Positions 11,457-22,682 of a stretch of 64,000 bases of DNA are shown here, in pieces. The stretch is from Phorcus lineatus. Its lineage: Eukaryota; Mollusca; Gastropoda; Trochida; Trochidae. The stretch spans positions 62,203,022 to 62,267,021 of the forward strand of contig OV121081.1 of the NCBI GenBank assembly GCA_921293015.1. The letters run 5' to 3'. A program made the translations under genes and the position numbers. Within the stretch, counting starts at the first letter, position 1. Each line of letters opens with the position of its first letter. The notes under the pieces were generated by a model, which did not search any database, had not been told where the DNA came from, and saw nothing but the letters and a program-made list of their open reading frames with translations.

Positions 11457-11645
11457 ATGTCCGACTTATTAGCAATCAGTGCCATCTTGCCTAAGAAAAG
11501 AAACCGACAATCAAACTTTTCGCCTACAGAGATCAGCTTGATAGCTGACGAGGTTAGGTTACGGCAGAGGATCCTTTCCGAACCTTTTTAATCAACCGTG
11601 ACGAGCTCGGCTAAACTTAAGGAGTGGGACGAACTCGCCACGAAG
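11457..11645 (+). pseudogene. SANT/Myb-like DNA-binding domain remnant (PIF/Harbinger accessory type)
   Basis: From ATG the frame reads MSDLLAISAILPKKRNRQSN, then FSPTEISLIADEVRLRQRIL, a TAA after SEPF, then in the same frame TVTSSAKLKEWDELATK. The KKRNR..NFS..E..LI..EV start and the K..EW..L.. end are typical of the Myb/SANT-like domain of PIF/Harbinger accessory proteins and their domesticated relatives. The conserved aromatic position between the halves is where the stop falls. 'ACGAA|GTAAGT' at the end looks like a splice donor, so this may be a first exon. No DDE transposase follows in the next kilobase. Likely a dead element fragment. Confidence 0.55.
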
Positions 11646-11649
11646 TAAG

Positions 11650-11974
11650 TTTTGAAAAAGAATAAAATATTTACGTACTTCCGGGTTATTGTTATGTTGT
11701 GGACTGGTGTGCCATAATCATGCAATATTTTAGGTTATTCCCATAGACGTCCATCTTATTTCGGTAAAGCACAAATAATTCTTATGATATGAAACCTGTA
11801 TTCAAGATTATCAACGTTAGATACCGGTAATTTTCATTTTAAAATGTGTTTTTGATAATCGCATGAAGATTAAGGTGGTCCCTATTATCATGGGTCTTAT
11901 TGTTTCATATGTATATTTCCCTCTAAATAATTACAATCTAAATAGTGTTTCTTGTTTTTAAAAACTGCACAATT
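11650..11974. other. Intergenic; nothing recognised
   Basis: Short AT-rich stretch between the SANT remnant and the next R1 copy. Confidence 0.4.
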
Positions 11975-12185
11975 GAGAGAGTGAGTGAGCTGGGGGTTTA
12001 ACGTGCTTTGAACAATATTTCAGTTATTAAACACGTGGACGACAAGCATCCAAAAGAGAGCGGACAGACCAGGGGAAAAGGGGTCGATAGGATGAGGGAA
12101 AAGACGGAAAGAAAGGCATAGTGAGAGATAGAAAGCAGGTTTTAGAAGGACTCAAATTTGGTCTGGCTTCTACCCCTCGACCTGC
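11975..12185 (+). repeat. R1 repeat, 5' two-thirds
   Basis: Starts with 'gagtgagtgagctgggggtt', keeps 'gtgctttgaacaatatttca', 'aaacacgtggacgacaagca', the purine-rich stretch and 'gtctggcttctacccctcga', and breaks off after 'cctg' at about 12185. Confidence 0.85.
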
Positions 12186-12189
12186 ACAA

Positions 12190-13317
12190 ATAACCTTCCA
12201 AAATATGTAAATAAAACTTCTATATATGGAAAATATTGTTTTGAACAGATATAAAAAAATCTTATCTGTGTGATGTATTTTATCCAAAGTTAACATGAAT
12301 TAAAAAAAGGTTCATTTTTTCTGGGTTATAGACTGAATGCATGTACTTCGACCAAGATCCGGAAAAAATGGAATGATTACAAGTGAGTGTTATGACTGTT
12401 TTCCTTAATTATACACCATGAAATAAAAATGAAGCTTGTAAAGGTATTTTTAAATTACAAACAGGTATATGATTAAGATTTAATATATCAAACGTCAGAA
12501 TAAGTAGTCATTCCTACTGAGTGATGTTATTATTATGCAAAATAGATAGGTTGGTAGAAGAATGACTCAAACTCATTATTGTGTTTTCAAGAAAAAAGCT
12601 TTATTCTTGTTTCAAAATTAATCAAATTTAATGAATTTTATATGGCACTGTCACACACACACACTTACACATTCAACACTATCTTACTTTCTATCAAGCT
12701 CTTTCTCTCTAAACATGATTTTAATTAATTTGATGCCATGATTATTTCCGGTCCCAAGTGAAGAAGAGGGCGGGAGAGCAGCAGGACAGGCGGGGGTCCA
12801 GCACCAACCGGTCTTTCCGACCTGGAACACAAGGTAAGCTATCAGATATGGTGCCGTTTTTTTCACGGTTCCGTTTTATCCATAACCCAATCAAAGTATA
12901 TATCACCTGTGTAAATTAAAGGCATACTAAAGGAATAATTACAATAATAAACTCCGCTCGGTTTTTAAGTTTGTATTTATGTATCATTTGGACTAAAATT
13001 ACTTTCGTACCTGTGTGTATTCCATCATGTTAAGGGTGATCAGAATAATGGACACTCGAATCCAGGAACGCCAACCCAGGAGTTCTGGAGCCAAAACTTC
13101 GTGACATGATTGTTGACAAAGACTATCTCGTTAATTCGGAGCTCGGTGTACACGTCTCACGCATCTGAACGAATAAAATCAAAGATGTATATAATCATTT
13201 GGTATACAGTAAGTGCACTGGATGAAAGTACATGCCATATGGTCTTGACGATACGAGGGAATGAATATTAACATTCGCTAGTTACAGCGTAGGTCAAACT
13301 CTAACTGCGCAGTCATG
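12190..13317. other. Intergenic; (CA)n microsatellite only
   Basis: A (CA)n run at about 12652-12663. Otherwise no gene or repeat recognised. Confidence 0.4.
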
Positions 13318-13862
13318 CTCGTAATTCGCAAGTTGTAACATGTTGTTCTCAACCATGCCATTCTCGAAAAGACAAGTCCAAGTATGCAAACCTAACATTT
13401 CAATCCTGTAAAACTCAACTTTCTGTTCTCAACTTTACAAAGTTCAAATGTAATTCTAGAAATGTTAAAGTCGAAACTCATTTTTGTATTTCAAATACGA
13501 GGGATATACACATTTAGCAATGCTACAAATTACGTTTTACAATTGGTGAATGAAAAATGAAGAGTTGTAAAATCAGCCTTTGGAAACAGACTTTTGCATC
13601 TGGAGTTTTACATGAGTTGCATGGTTATGATTGCAATGTTCCGAAATACATCTGTACACGATTTCGCATTGACCATATTTGGAAGTTTAACGAAGACTGA
13701 CGATGATTTCCGAAGATGATCGGTATTTGACAACAACGAGACCTCCCTGATCCAAGCTCCATGCAACGCTGTGCAAGCTTTCCGGATAGTGTTGAGCTGA
13801 GTCCGCCACAATGCGCGGAGCTTGGGCATGCGACCTTCACCTTTTGTCAAAGTTCTTAGTCA
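13318..13862 (+). repeat. Large inverted repeat IR1, left arm
   Basis: About 545 bp, inverted at 15724-16235. From the outside in, shared segments are 'ctcgtaattcgcaagttg', 'ccattctcgaaaagacaagt', 'ccaagtatgcaaacctaaca', 'aatgaaaaatgaagagttgt' and 'caatgcgcggagcttgggca'. The left arm has about 34 bp (around 13724-13758) missing from the right arm. A minus-strand frame of 80 residues (13850-13608, MPKLRALWRTQLNTIRKAC...) exists in this arm. Its start is conserved in the right arm, but there the frame is shifted by the deletion. I do not recognise the protein. Confidence 0.85.
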
Positions 13863-15723
13863 ATTATTGATCTAGATAAAAAAATTTCTACTGTTTTCGT
13901 AAGGGTTACACGAGGTTTATCTCACGAAAGAATATCATGAACTTTAATTCTGGGTTAGACTTTACTGGACACTAAATCTCTGCACAACTTACTGCATCGA
14001 GATGATTCACTATAAAAAAATCTCATTTTAGATATTAAGGTAGGGTTTAAAAAACTCACCAAATTACGAGACTGGATTTAGAATAATGAAACAACAGCAT
14101 ACTTGTCTCGCAAAGACAAATAGCGGTAGAAAAAATATATCTATATTGTACACCAACGTTACGCTTAAAACACGGGCATGTATACATACATAATTCTTTC
14201 AAATTAATAATTAGAAAAATAACTACGCAACGTAAAGTAAGGGGAAAGTTCCAAAATCATTGAAAAGAATAATTTTTTCTTCTGTTAGTCTTTCATTCGG
14301 TCGTTTAACCAATAAATATTATTCCGTTAAAAGAAACATTTATTTAATACCGTTTAAAGTCATGTTTTAAAGCTATGAACGTTCTAAGCCAGACGTTTTT
14401 TAAACAGTTTGAACAAATTTGATTGAAGAACATGTCAAAATCAAATGACTGGCATATCATGTGACATGTTATTTTTAAATCTCCGCCCGATCAACAGTTA
14501 TTATAGGGTCGTCTTATAAGCGAACGGTCTATCAATTTTTGCCTGGTTTGGCAGGCCGCCAGAGAACATCGGGTCATTGTTCGATACATAGGCTATTTTG
14601 CCCATTTTTAAGTCGAAAAACTCTTGCAAATTCAGATATCAGATACAATTTAAATCAAAATACCTTTGTTATCATCAATATGTTAAAATTCTAACAATTA
14701 TTAGAAATACAAGATTATACATTTCCATACGTATAACTTAGGGGTGTACAACTTAGATTTCTCGCATCAGAAAAATCAAGACAAGTGGCACAGCAACAAA
14801 ACACGACTATTGTATCGTAATTGATAGTTAATTATCGATTCACGTAGTGTATATCTTGAATTTTATCCAGTGTGTTTCAGGCCCGTAAGGTAAAAAACAA
14901 CTTTTTTGCTCTTTATTTCAATGTTTGTATGAAAAACTAGAATATCATAAGTTTCATGTGCCATCTGACAACAGGCACTAATGACTTTGTGAGTGACGTG
15001 AACATTAACTGCCTGTATTTGGTCTCACCGACGTTGTAAGCGGGTGTTTTTCTTAAATAAATAATCTGTGTTTAATTACAAATCTTACCAACTGTCTTCA
15101 TCAACTGTGTGCAAGTGCACAACTGAAGGGATTATTACGCAAGTGCGGCTTGAGGTGAACATGCATAAATCAAACTTCACATCAGTTAATTAATGTAAAC
15201 CATTATTTTCCTAGTGATAAATCATAATTAGGTGATGTCATAAAATAATAATCATTCAAAATTAATTGCCAAGACGACACAAAAGTATGGTGTTGAAAGA
15301 TTGTGTACAAAGTAATCATGCTTTTACAAAGGCGTCGGAAACGCTCATATTCCATTGTTATACCAATTACTAAACAATAAACATGTACTTTGAAAAAATG
15401 ATACTTTTCAGTTTTGTAAAAATTTGTTATGCGACGAAATTGATTAAGTATTTTGAACTATTGAAATCGGCCCCCGAAAAGTTAATATGCGTTGACTACG
15501 TCACAAAATCTGAGGGGCTCGAAAAGACGTGACGTCACAAAAATCGCGATCAAATGGACCTTTTCGAAGTTCGGAAATTTTCTTGCAATAAACACGGGTA
15601 TATTTTAGAGAATGACGTATTCACGAATTTTTTTGGGGATAATGGTCAGATAAGAATTAATTGATATTTGTTCTGTTACAATTGTTGCTGTTTGCCTTAG
15701 GGGTCCGAAAACGCCGTAGGCGA
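13863..15723. other. Spacer between the arms of IR1; nothing recognised
   Basis: 1.86 kb of AT-rich DNA without an ORF of note. Contains 'gacgtgacgtcac' near 15530. If IR1 is a transposon with very long terminal repeats, this interior is not coding. Confidence 0.45.
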
Positions 15724-16235
15724 GTTACTGAGAACTTTTACAAGAGGTGATGGTCGCATGCCCAAGCTCCGCGCATTGCGGTGGACTCAACTCAACGCTA
15801 TCCGGAAAGCTTGCACAGCGTTGCATGGACCGATCATCTTCGGAAATCATCGTCAGTCTTCGTTAAATTTCCAAATATGGTCAATGCGAAATCGTGTACA
15901 GATGTATTTCGGAACATTGCAATCATAACCATGCAACTCATGTAAAACTCCAGATGCAAAAGTCTGTTTCCAAAGGCTGATTTTACAACTCTTCATTTTT
16001 CATTCACCAATTGTAAAACGTAATTTGTAGCATTGCTAAATGTGTATATCCCTCGTATTTGAAATACAAAAATGAGTTTCGACTTTAACATTTCTAGAAT
16101 TACATTTGAACTTTGTAAAGTTGAGAACAGAAAGTTGAGTTTTACAGGAATGAAATGTTAGGTTTGCATACTTGGACTTGTCTTTTCGAGAATGGCATGA
16201 TTGAGAACGACATGTTACAACTTGCGAATTACGAG
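15724..16235 (-). repeat. Large inverted repeat IR1, right arm
   Basis: Inverted copy of 13318-13862, about 512 bp, with scattered single-base differences and one deletion of about 34 bp (see the left arm). Together the arms can form a stem of more than 500 bp. Confidence 0.85.
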
Positions 16236-17235
16236 TTTACAGGATTTCATTTTTGGCACACATCCCCTTCCATAGTATCAAGTTTTCTATTTACTCGTTT
16301 CCTTATAGATAAAAGATTTCGTTACGATTACTGGGGCAGAACTTTATTTTAAGTTCTGTGCCGAAGGCGGGGAGTCTATAATTACCTGGCAACTCCACTT
16401 TTATAGGAAAAATATGGCGTAAGGTAGTACCAATTGTTCATCGAAGTATTAAATTTCTTGAAAAATATTTACTTACCAAGCACGTTCTCGTATCAATGCA
16501 GGTGCCGAAGAGAGCGGAACCACTGGACAATTCACAATAGCCAAGTCAACGTCCGTCTTCAACCCATATCCCCCGAGATGCCTCCTCCGCTTCAAGAGCC
16601 ATCTCTCCCATCCCTCACTGAAGTACCCGAAAGCGCCTCTAAGGAAACCCCTCAAGCCTCAAAATCCCATGATGAAACCTTACAGAAATCCCAGCGATAA
16701 TGTACAAAGCAATTGTCCAAACCAAAGTTGTAGAAGTGGGTACCAATTTCTGCCTGTTGTGTCAGGTATCATATGGCTTATTAGGAATGGGTCGGTTGCG
16801 ACAATGATGCTGACACAACTTGCAGCTATTGGCTCCAAAACCCCGAAATCTAAAACCACTGATAACGTATTGTCAAAACCATAAATTGTATATAACGAAG
16901 TAAAATTAATTATTTCGTTGTCATCGTTTTAAAGACAGTAATTAGGTTTGATTAGTTTATAGTTTATTAGATTAGTATTATGTAGTTACATTTTTAGGGA
17001 TTGTCCTAAAAAAACTTAGACAAAATTATTAATCTTTAATCAAATGACAATAAAATTAAAAGTATAGACAGTAATATTGCTGATACTAACAAGGTGAAAA
17101 ATACCTATGCTAAAGCCCTTAAAAGGTCGTCCCAGACAGACCTATATGTATCCACACTAAAGACTTCCCAGCCCTAAACGAGTCTAGCTCCGCCTTAAGC
17201 AAATAAATCAATAAGTCGATGACCATTATTGAGGG
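16236..17235. other. Intergenic with weak coding-like scraps
   Basis: After an acceptor-like 'caatgcag' (about 16493-16500) there is a plus-strand frame of some 60 residues rich in P, S and E, and near 17090-17210 pieces such as KNTYAKALKRSS and KDFPALNESSSALSK in different frames. These could be relics of a LINE ORF1, but nothing is decisive. Confidence 0.25.
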
Positions 17236-17530
17236 GAAAAATCTCGTGTTATTTCCTTGTCAACAATCTAGAGATTTATAGAGGCATTAAGGGAGGTAAG
17301 TCGTGTAGGAGTCAGGTGCAGACAGCTAGAACGTGGCGCGTGCAGATCATGCAGTAAGTCGTAGAAGTGAAGGTGCCCTTACGTGTGCAGGTTATAGACT
17401 GGTAAGTGTTGATCAAGACGGCAATTTTGATATCTTATTTCCAGGAAGTGGCTATTAGATCGTGCTTTGGTGCTACCTCTATCTACTATTACAGGTCGCA
17501 TTATGTAACAGGCACAAACACTAGGCCACA
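17236..17530 (+). repeat. Inverted repeat R3, right copy
   Basis: Plus-strand counterpart of 9059-9360, with 'ttccttgtcaacaatctaga', 'gaggcattaagggaggtaag', 'gaaggtgcccttacgtgtgc', 'aggttatagactggtaagtg' and 'caggtcgcattatgtaac'. Confidence 0.7.
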
Positions 17531-18181
17531 AGCACGGAAGACATCGACATAGGTCATATACCGTTATTAACTAGGCTATTCACGAGTGCATTATAAGCTC
17601 CGATATATATGATGTTATAAACATACACATATGGTGACATCGGTAAGTGTCACTCTTAACGTATTCATAAATGACAAACCTCCAATTCAACAGTGAAATT
17701 ACGTCTATGTTACCTTCTCAATTAGAGATACGATACTTGAATTAGTGAAACGCGAGTTTTATGACGTCATCGCAAGACGTATGTGCCCAGATCGAGGTTT
17801 AACAGCTTCGTTCAATATGCGACCTCCCTTGTCTTATGAAGAATTATTTGTAATTTAAACTAAAATAACGGTTTCATTTGCTTATATTAATATAATATAA
17901 TATATATGCTTATAATTAAGGTTCGGACAGTTTTCACCTAACTTCGGACAGTACAACCAAATGGAATTTAGATTTTTATGATCATGATTTCAGACACCCC
18001 CAAACACACAATAAAATATGCATGTACAATAATATAAATGTTTTTCGTGACAAGAATAATTGTGTCATTGATGCATTCCTTTGTTATAATCTCCAAGTTT
18101 GCTGAATGCGGCGTTACAGCATAATAACGTCGCAAATATAAGAAGTGTCCGAACCATGGTCAAAACTGTCCAAATAAAGTG
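17531..18181. other. Intergenic upstream of locus B; nothing recognised
   Basis: AT-rich. No ISRE-type site like that of locus D was seen here. The 5' UTR exon of locus B has not been located. Confidence 0.4.
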
Positions 18182-18409
18182 TAAGTTTAAACATATGGTC
18201 AAATGCATACGTAGACTGTGTCTATTCAACTCTAAATTAAGCCGTTCTTGTTTCTGCAAAACTTCTTAACTATGATTGAAAACATATGTCACTGGATTTG
18301 GCTTTTTCCTTTAGATAAGATAAAAGACAAGCGTGACCAATGATTTAAAGTAGAAATTGTGGCGTTTTATGTCATTGATTACAGAGTTTCTGTACACGTT
18401 CCGTACAAT

Positions 18410-19763
18410 ATGTCACGTGTGCACTTCTTCTGTGTACTGCTCCTGGCAAGTTCAACGGTTGGACCAGTTCTCAGCGAAGGTAGGATATGTTGTACACTAT
18501 GTTATATATTACTAATTCAGGTCTTTAATTCTCATATCAAGTCATTCAATAAATCATATAAGTCCCCAGCGTGATGTTTAAACAACAGAGGTGTACTTCG
18601 AAAGTTCAAATTTCCAAAAAGCCAAACTGAAGCAAATACTTTCATTTTTTCCCTCATAACAATTAAGTCTGGAAACCGTAATAATATGTATGGCGAAAAT
18701 GAGGACCCATGCTACTAATGGGGCTAAAATTCATCATTCTAAACAGAATTATGAATCAATAAGTGCGAAAGATCAAATTGTGGTACTTTCCTGTATTTAT
18801 AAGATGAGAAAGAATATAACTTGAAACGTGGCCAATTATTCTATGATTGAGAACATGACGTGCACATCGGCAAATTTGATATATATGATAAAATGTAGTG
18901 GATGTGTGAGGATTACATTGGGAAAAGGGTAGGTACTTTCAGATTAAGTGTGAGGGTCGATAAACAGGTACCCATCCTGCCGCTGCATACCACTGATTTG
19001 ACATTCTCTTTCTACGAAGTCATATCGGGAAGCGCTCAATAGAAAGGGAAAACTTGAAAATCATTTCATCAAACTATTCATAGATGATCGAAAAATAGAA
19101 TTAATTTCAACTAACATTGTCCTTTTAAATGTCTAAAAACCTTGTTTTGATTAAATATATTGAGTGTTTAAAACTGTGACGTGACAACACAGTATCTTCA
19201 TAAAGACCCGATGATGATCACTGTATGAGAAGGTACTTCAGAATATAAACCCATGAGAACTTTGACATGACTCTTCTATTTTGGAATAGTTTGTATTCCT
19301 TTAACTTACAGAGGAGCAGTCCTACTGGGACAAGGCGAGTGAGTTTGGAGCGTGCTACGGCTGGCCGATCGCTGCCGGGGTCGTGGGAGTGGCTGCTCTT
19401 CCTGTTGCACTTCCGGCGCTTGGATTTGGCGCGGGTGGAATCGCAGCCGGAAGTATAGCAGCCAAAGGCATGTCTTTGGCCGCTTCAACAGGATATGGAA
19501 TGGGAGCAATTTCTGCTGCACAATCAGCTGGTGTGTGTCTTTATATTTTTTGAATATCGGACTTTATCTCGAGTCACGACTGTTTTAAGTACATACGATG
19601 TAGTCATACCTGTGAACATCATATTGTCTTAAATAATGTTTGATCATGTTCAGGTGCTGCTGGAGTAAGTGTGGGAGCCCAGGTAGCTGCTGGGGCCGTA
19701 TCTTCCTTAGCTGGATGGTATTACGGCGGATGTTCTGATCCGGATTGCGAAGAGGAGGAATAA
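18410..19763 (+). CDS. ISG12/IFI27-like gene B, complete (132 aa, three coding exons)
   Basis: Exons 18410-18479, 19312-19530 and 19654-19763 join in frame (70+219+110 nt) with GT/AG borders. Residues 1-22 form a signal peptide (MSRVHFFCVLLLASSTVGPV, then LS). Residues 23-46 are EEEQSYWDKASEFGACYGWP, then IAAG. Residues 47-122 form the hydrophobic Gly/Ala-rich ISG12 domain (ALGFGAGGIAAGS, MSLAASTGYGMGAISAAQSAG, GWYYGG). The tail is CSDPDCEEEE. Vertebrate ISG12 proteins are interferon-induced and act at mitochondria or the nuclear envelope in apoptosis and antiviral defence; the signal peptide suggests entry into the secretory route here. The ATG lies 25 nt after an acceptor-like 'tgattacag' (ends 18384), so a non-coding first exon lies further upstream. 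AATAAA follows at 19796. Nearly identical to pseudogene F and close to D. Confidence 0.9.
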
Positions 19764-19795
19764 GCAACTTATATTATGCCAGTGGACTATTCTGA

Positions 19796-19801
19796 AATAA
19801 A
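19796..19801 (+). terminator. Polyadenylation signal of gene B
   Basis: AATAAA 33 nt after the stop codon, conserved at 58264 in copy F. Confidence 0.75.
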
Positions 19802-20788
19802 CTCTTAATTATAGATAGACAATTGAATTCCAAAATATTGCTAAGACAGTTGCAGAAGCAAGAGGAAACGTCAGTAGTAATTGTTGCTGGTGAAGTATAG
19901 TTTTGAAATTGTGAGTATTAGTGAGATTGGAAATCAGAGAAAGAGAAAGGTGTGTTTGTCATGTCATACAAAATGTGACAGTCTGTCGGTCCATCGCGAA
20001 AATGATGAATGTCTTGCAAAACATCTCCTCGACCAACATTGGTCGTTCTACGTTTCAATAATTTATAACATTTACTTAAAATGTTCTTATATGACCTCAA
20101 AGACAAGCCTATGAACATGCGCTTAATTAGATTGGAGATTAGATGCTGTGATAACAAGAATAGTGATTGTATCATCTCATTACGTATACCTCAAGCTAAA
20201 TTATCAATTCATTATTCTAATAAGGTATATAAGAATAAAGGCATTTGTTGACATTCTATCAGAACTATGCATTAATTACTTTGGATAATCTTATGGACAC
20301 GTTCTTAGTACATGCTTGACCTTCGGATTGATCATTGTTCACTCGTGAATTTAGTTTAAAAAACGAAAAGGCTTGAGTCAGATTGTGATTATGTGGTTGG
20401 GTTGTACTTATTTTATCCAACCATTTGCACACACTACAAACTACAAAAAAGGTACAACGGTTTAGGTACAAGATTAAAGTCCCCGGAACCGGGCTTCGCA
20501 GACCAGGAAACACAAACAATCTCATTAAAATCAGATGAAACGTGTTGCTCGTAACTCGCTGCGATTTTATAGTTTCGCATTGATGTCTGCACTTAGCATT
20601 AAAATTATTATTTAGATTGATAGTCATAACGTGCACTCGGATAAATTGACGCTAAAGTACATCACTAAAATGAAGTTAATCAAAATATCTGGTGTTCCAA
20701 TACTTCTCTGCAGCATATGCTTAACATTCAACATACGTCTAAGTCGACAGAAAAGCTTTTTGTTTTATAGCTGTTTGATTATTGAATA

Positions 20789-21145
20789 CTATAGTGTATA
20801 GCAATAATTACCCCTTGAAAGATTGAGTGTGAGCCTAATAATTCTTTCAAAAAGGCTTTCCGAGAAATATGTCATTTTACTTCGATTTGCAAGAAGTGCC
20901 ATCAAACTAAGTCCGTCAAGTTTTAATTTTGAATTGAGTAGAGAGTGCTGTTCTCTGATAAATATAGGAATTGAAGAATCATTAAGGCTATGTATACCAC
21001 GAAGATACAGCTGCATACCAAAAGTATTTTCACATACCTTGGTATACAAGTTTTTCAGATCAAATCTTCTTTGAAGCACATGATTGTCATACCCCACAAT
21101 TAACCATAACAGTGTTTGTAGGTCATTGAGGTGACCAGGGGTCAA
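20789..21145 (-). CDS. Unrecognised 118-residue frame
   Basis: Minus-strand frame rich in Leu and basic residues (for example LNDLQTLLWLIVGYDN near the start and LLNSKLKLDGLSLMALLANR later). It has no family motif I know, no obvious splice partners, and lies between the duplicated block and an older duplicated block (21140-21440). It may be an exon or transposon remnant, or may not be coding at all. Confidence 0.2.
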   Translation of the reverse strand: MTPGHLNDLQTLLWLIVGYDNHVLQRRFDLKNLYTKVCENTFGMQLYLRGIHSLNDSSIPIFIREQHSLLNSKLKLDGLSLMALLANRSKMTYFSESLFERIIRLTLNLSRGNYCYTL

Positions 21146-22682
21146 AATTTCGAAAACACTAATTTCTATTTTTCTCTAAAAATCATTTATAAATTATCAA
21201 TTCAATTGATTTAAAAAATTGTTTTAATTAATTTGCACTATGTCAATGTGATTGTTCTTATTTTATTATCAGACAATCGATATGGAACATTTTATTCGAA
21301 ATTTATAGGAATCGAAATTTCGAAGATATGACCCTTTGTGTCTATTTCACGTCGCCAAAATCGAACGTCTGTACGCGGGACCAAAAGATTCCCTAGAAAG
21401 AAATAAGTTCAAGACTGGTTATTTCACAGATGGACAATGGTTTATCCTTTGTGAGTTTGGCTAAACTAATTTAATTGACGCCCAAACTAAACCAAAATTA
21501 AATGATAATTGCATTACGATTCAGTGGTATGTGAATAAACTCTCGGTATATGCTGAAAGTAATATGTACACATGTTTAGCAAAATCAATAGCAAAGCTCC
21601 TGTGAAAAATAAGTTGATAGGATGGGTATAACAATTTATAGGATAGACGAGAAATATAGAATAGAGGAATTCATGAGCAAAATACTTATCGATAGGTTAA
21701 TGGATTTACAGGAAAGGGCAACATATTATTAAAGCATGGGATTTTGGGGTTAACTTGTTCTGTAAAGAATAGGGAATAGATGGATTAGACACATTCTTTG
21801 CGTATATACTAAGTCATCCGTATTTTACAGCTGGCTGCATGGTGCAAAGAATGATGAAATGAAATAAAAAATGGTATCTCTTCTTTATAAATACTAAAGG
21901 GATATAACGCCCTCAGACCCCTCGTCTTGTTCCGGGGCGAAATAAACTTTGAAATTCAATATAGATTAATATAACAATAAATACACATGAAGCCTGATAA
22001 ATCCTCTTTCGATAGAATGTCAAATAATCAAAATCGGTTCACTTTTGACCGAGCTACACTGTTAAGAAATCGAACAAAGTAAGCTTTCTTAAGAGTACGC
22101 CAAAATCCTGCGTCACAAAAACATCGCTGTCAAACTGATAAAATAGAAATTAAACACTATAATTACGTACTATAAACGACAAATACAGCTTTATTGCAAT
22201 CCCTATGCATTCTGATTTCGTATCATGACTATTCAAATGAAATATTATGTGATCAATACCTTGTAAGCGAGCTTTTACTGCATTAATGCGGTTTCGATCG
22301 CTCGAGTCTGCCATGTTTTTTAAATTTTAATTATATGATAATATTCTCATTTGCGGCGATACAAGTCCCTGTGGGCGTAGAGAGTTGATGCCAGGAAAGA
22401 AGATATAATATAACGCGTCGAGCCTACCTTTGGTCCATTCTTTCACTGGAACGTTTTTGTGCTGTCCAAAAATTAATATGAAATAATATTTAATAGTAAT
22501 TGAGAAGTGTGTACATAGATATACATGTAAGTATAGGATGAGGGTTCCTATTTAATACTTTTTAGTTACTTTGAATAGGCATAAATGGTAACTCATTCAA
22601 CTGATTTATTTTTCATCTTTAGTGCCATGCCTTGTCATCATCATTTTAATGGGCCTTTTGAATAACAGAAAGGTATACATAG
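21146..22682. other. Intergenic upstream of gene C; old duplicated block
   Basis: About 21140-21440 is weakly similar to 54640-54920 (shared 'gtcaatgtgatt', 'cgaaatttcgaa', 'caaaa.gatccc', 'tatttcacagatggaca'), which lies about 2 kb upstream of locus F. This suggests that older array units included this upstream DNA. No first exon for gene C was found. Confidence 0.45.

Larger units (their letters stand above)
18182..20800. repeat. Segmental duplication block, copy 1 (contains gene B)
   Basis: Collinear with about 56690-60220. Matches include 5' flank (gtctattcaactctaaatt), all exons and introns of the ISG12-like gene, the 3' flank (gatcattgttcactcgtgaa; gggcttcgcaga.caggaaac) and a distal piece (gattattgaatactatagtg). 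This copy has about 375 bp (roughly 19945-20320) absent from the other; the other has acquired a solo LTR and a Tc1 remnant. Confidence 0.85.

Noticed and set aside
16434..16880. P/S-rich frames as a host gene exon or PHD-finger protein
   Set aside because: The cysteines and aromatics do not fit a PHD spacing in any single frame; could be ORF1 debris but not supported.
18359..18574. 71-residue frame across gene B exon 1
   Set aside because: It reads through the GT donor at 18480 and starts upstream of the conserved ATG; only 18410-18479 is coding.
19306..19521. Minus-strand frames over exon 2 of genes B, C and F
   Set aside because: Antisense shadows of the GC-richer ISG12 exons; not conserved as proteins and no splice context.
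20370..20390. AAAAACGAAAAGG near gene B (also near 58470) as an ISRE
   Set aside because: It lacks the first GAAA of the element and lies 3' of the genes.
20670..20760. Hydrophobic frame starting MKLIKISGVPILL as the missing signal exon of gene C
   Set aside because: No donor in the right phase follows, and the copy at about 60.1 kb does not keep the frame.
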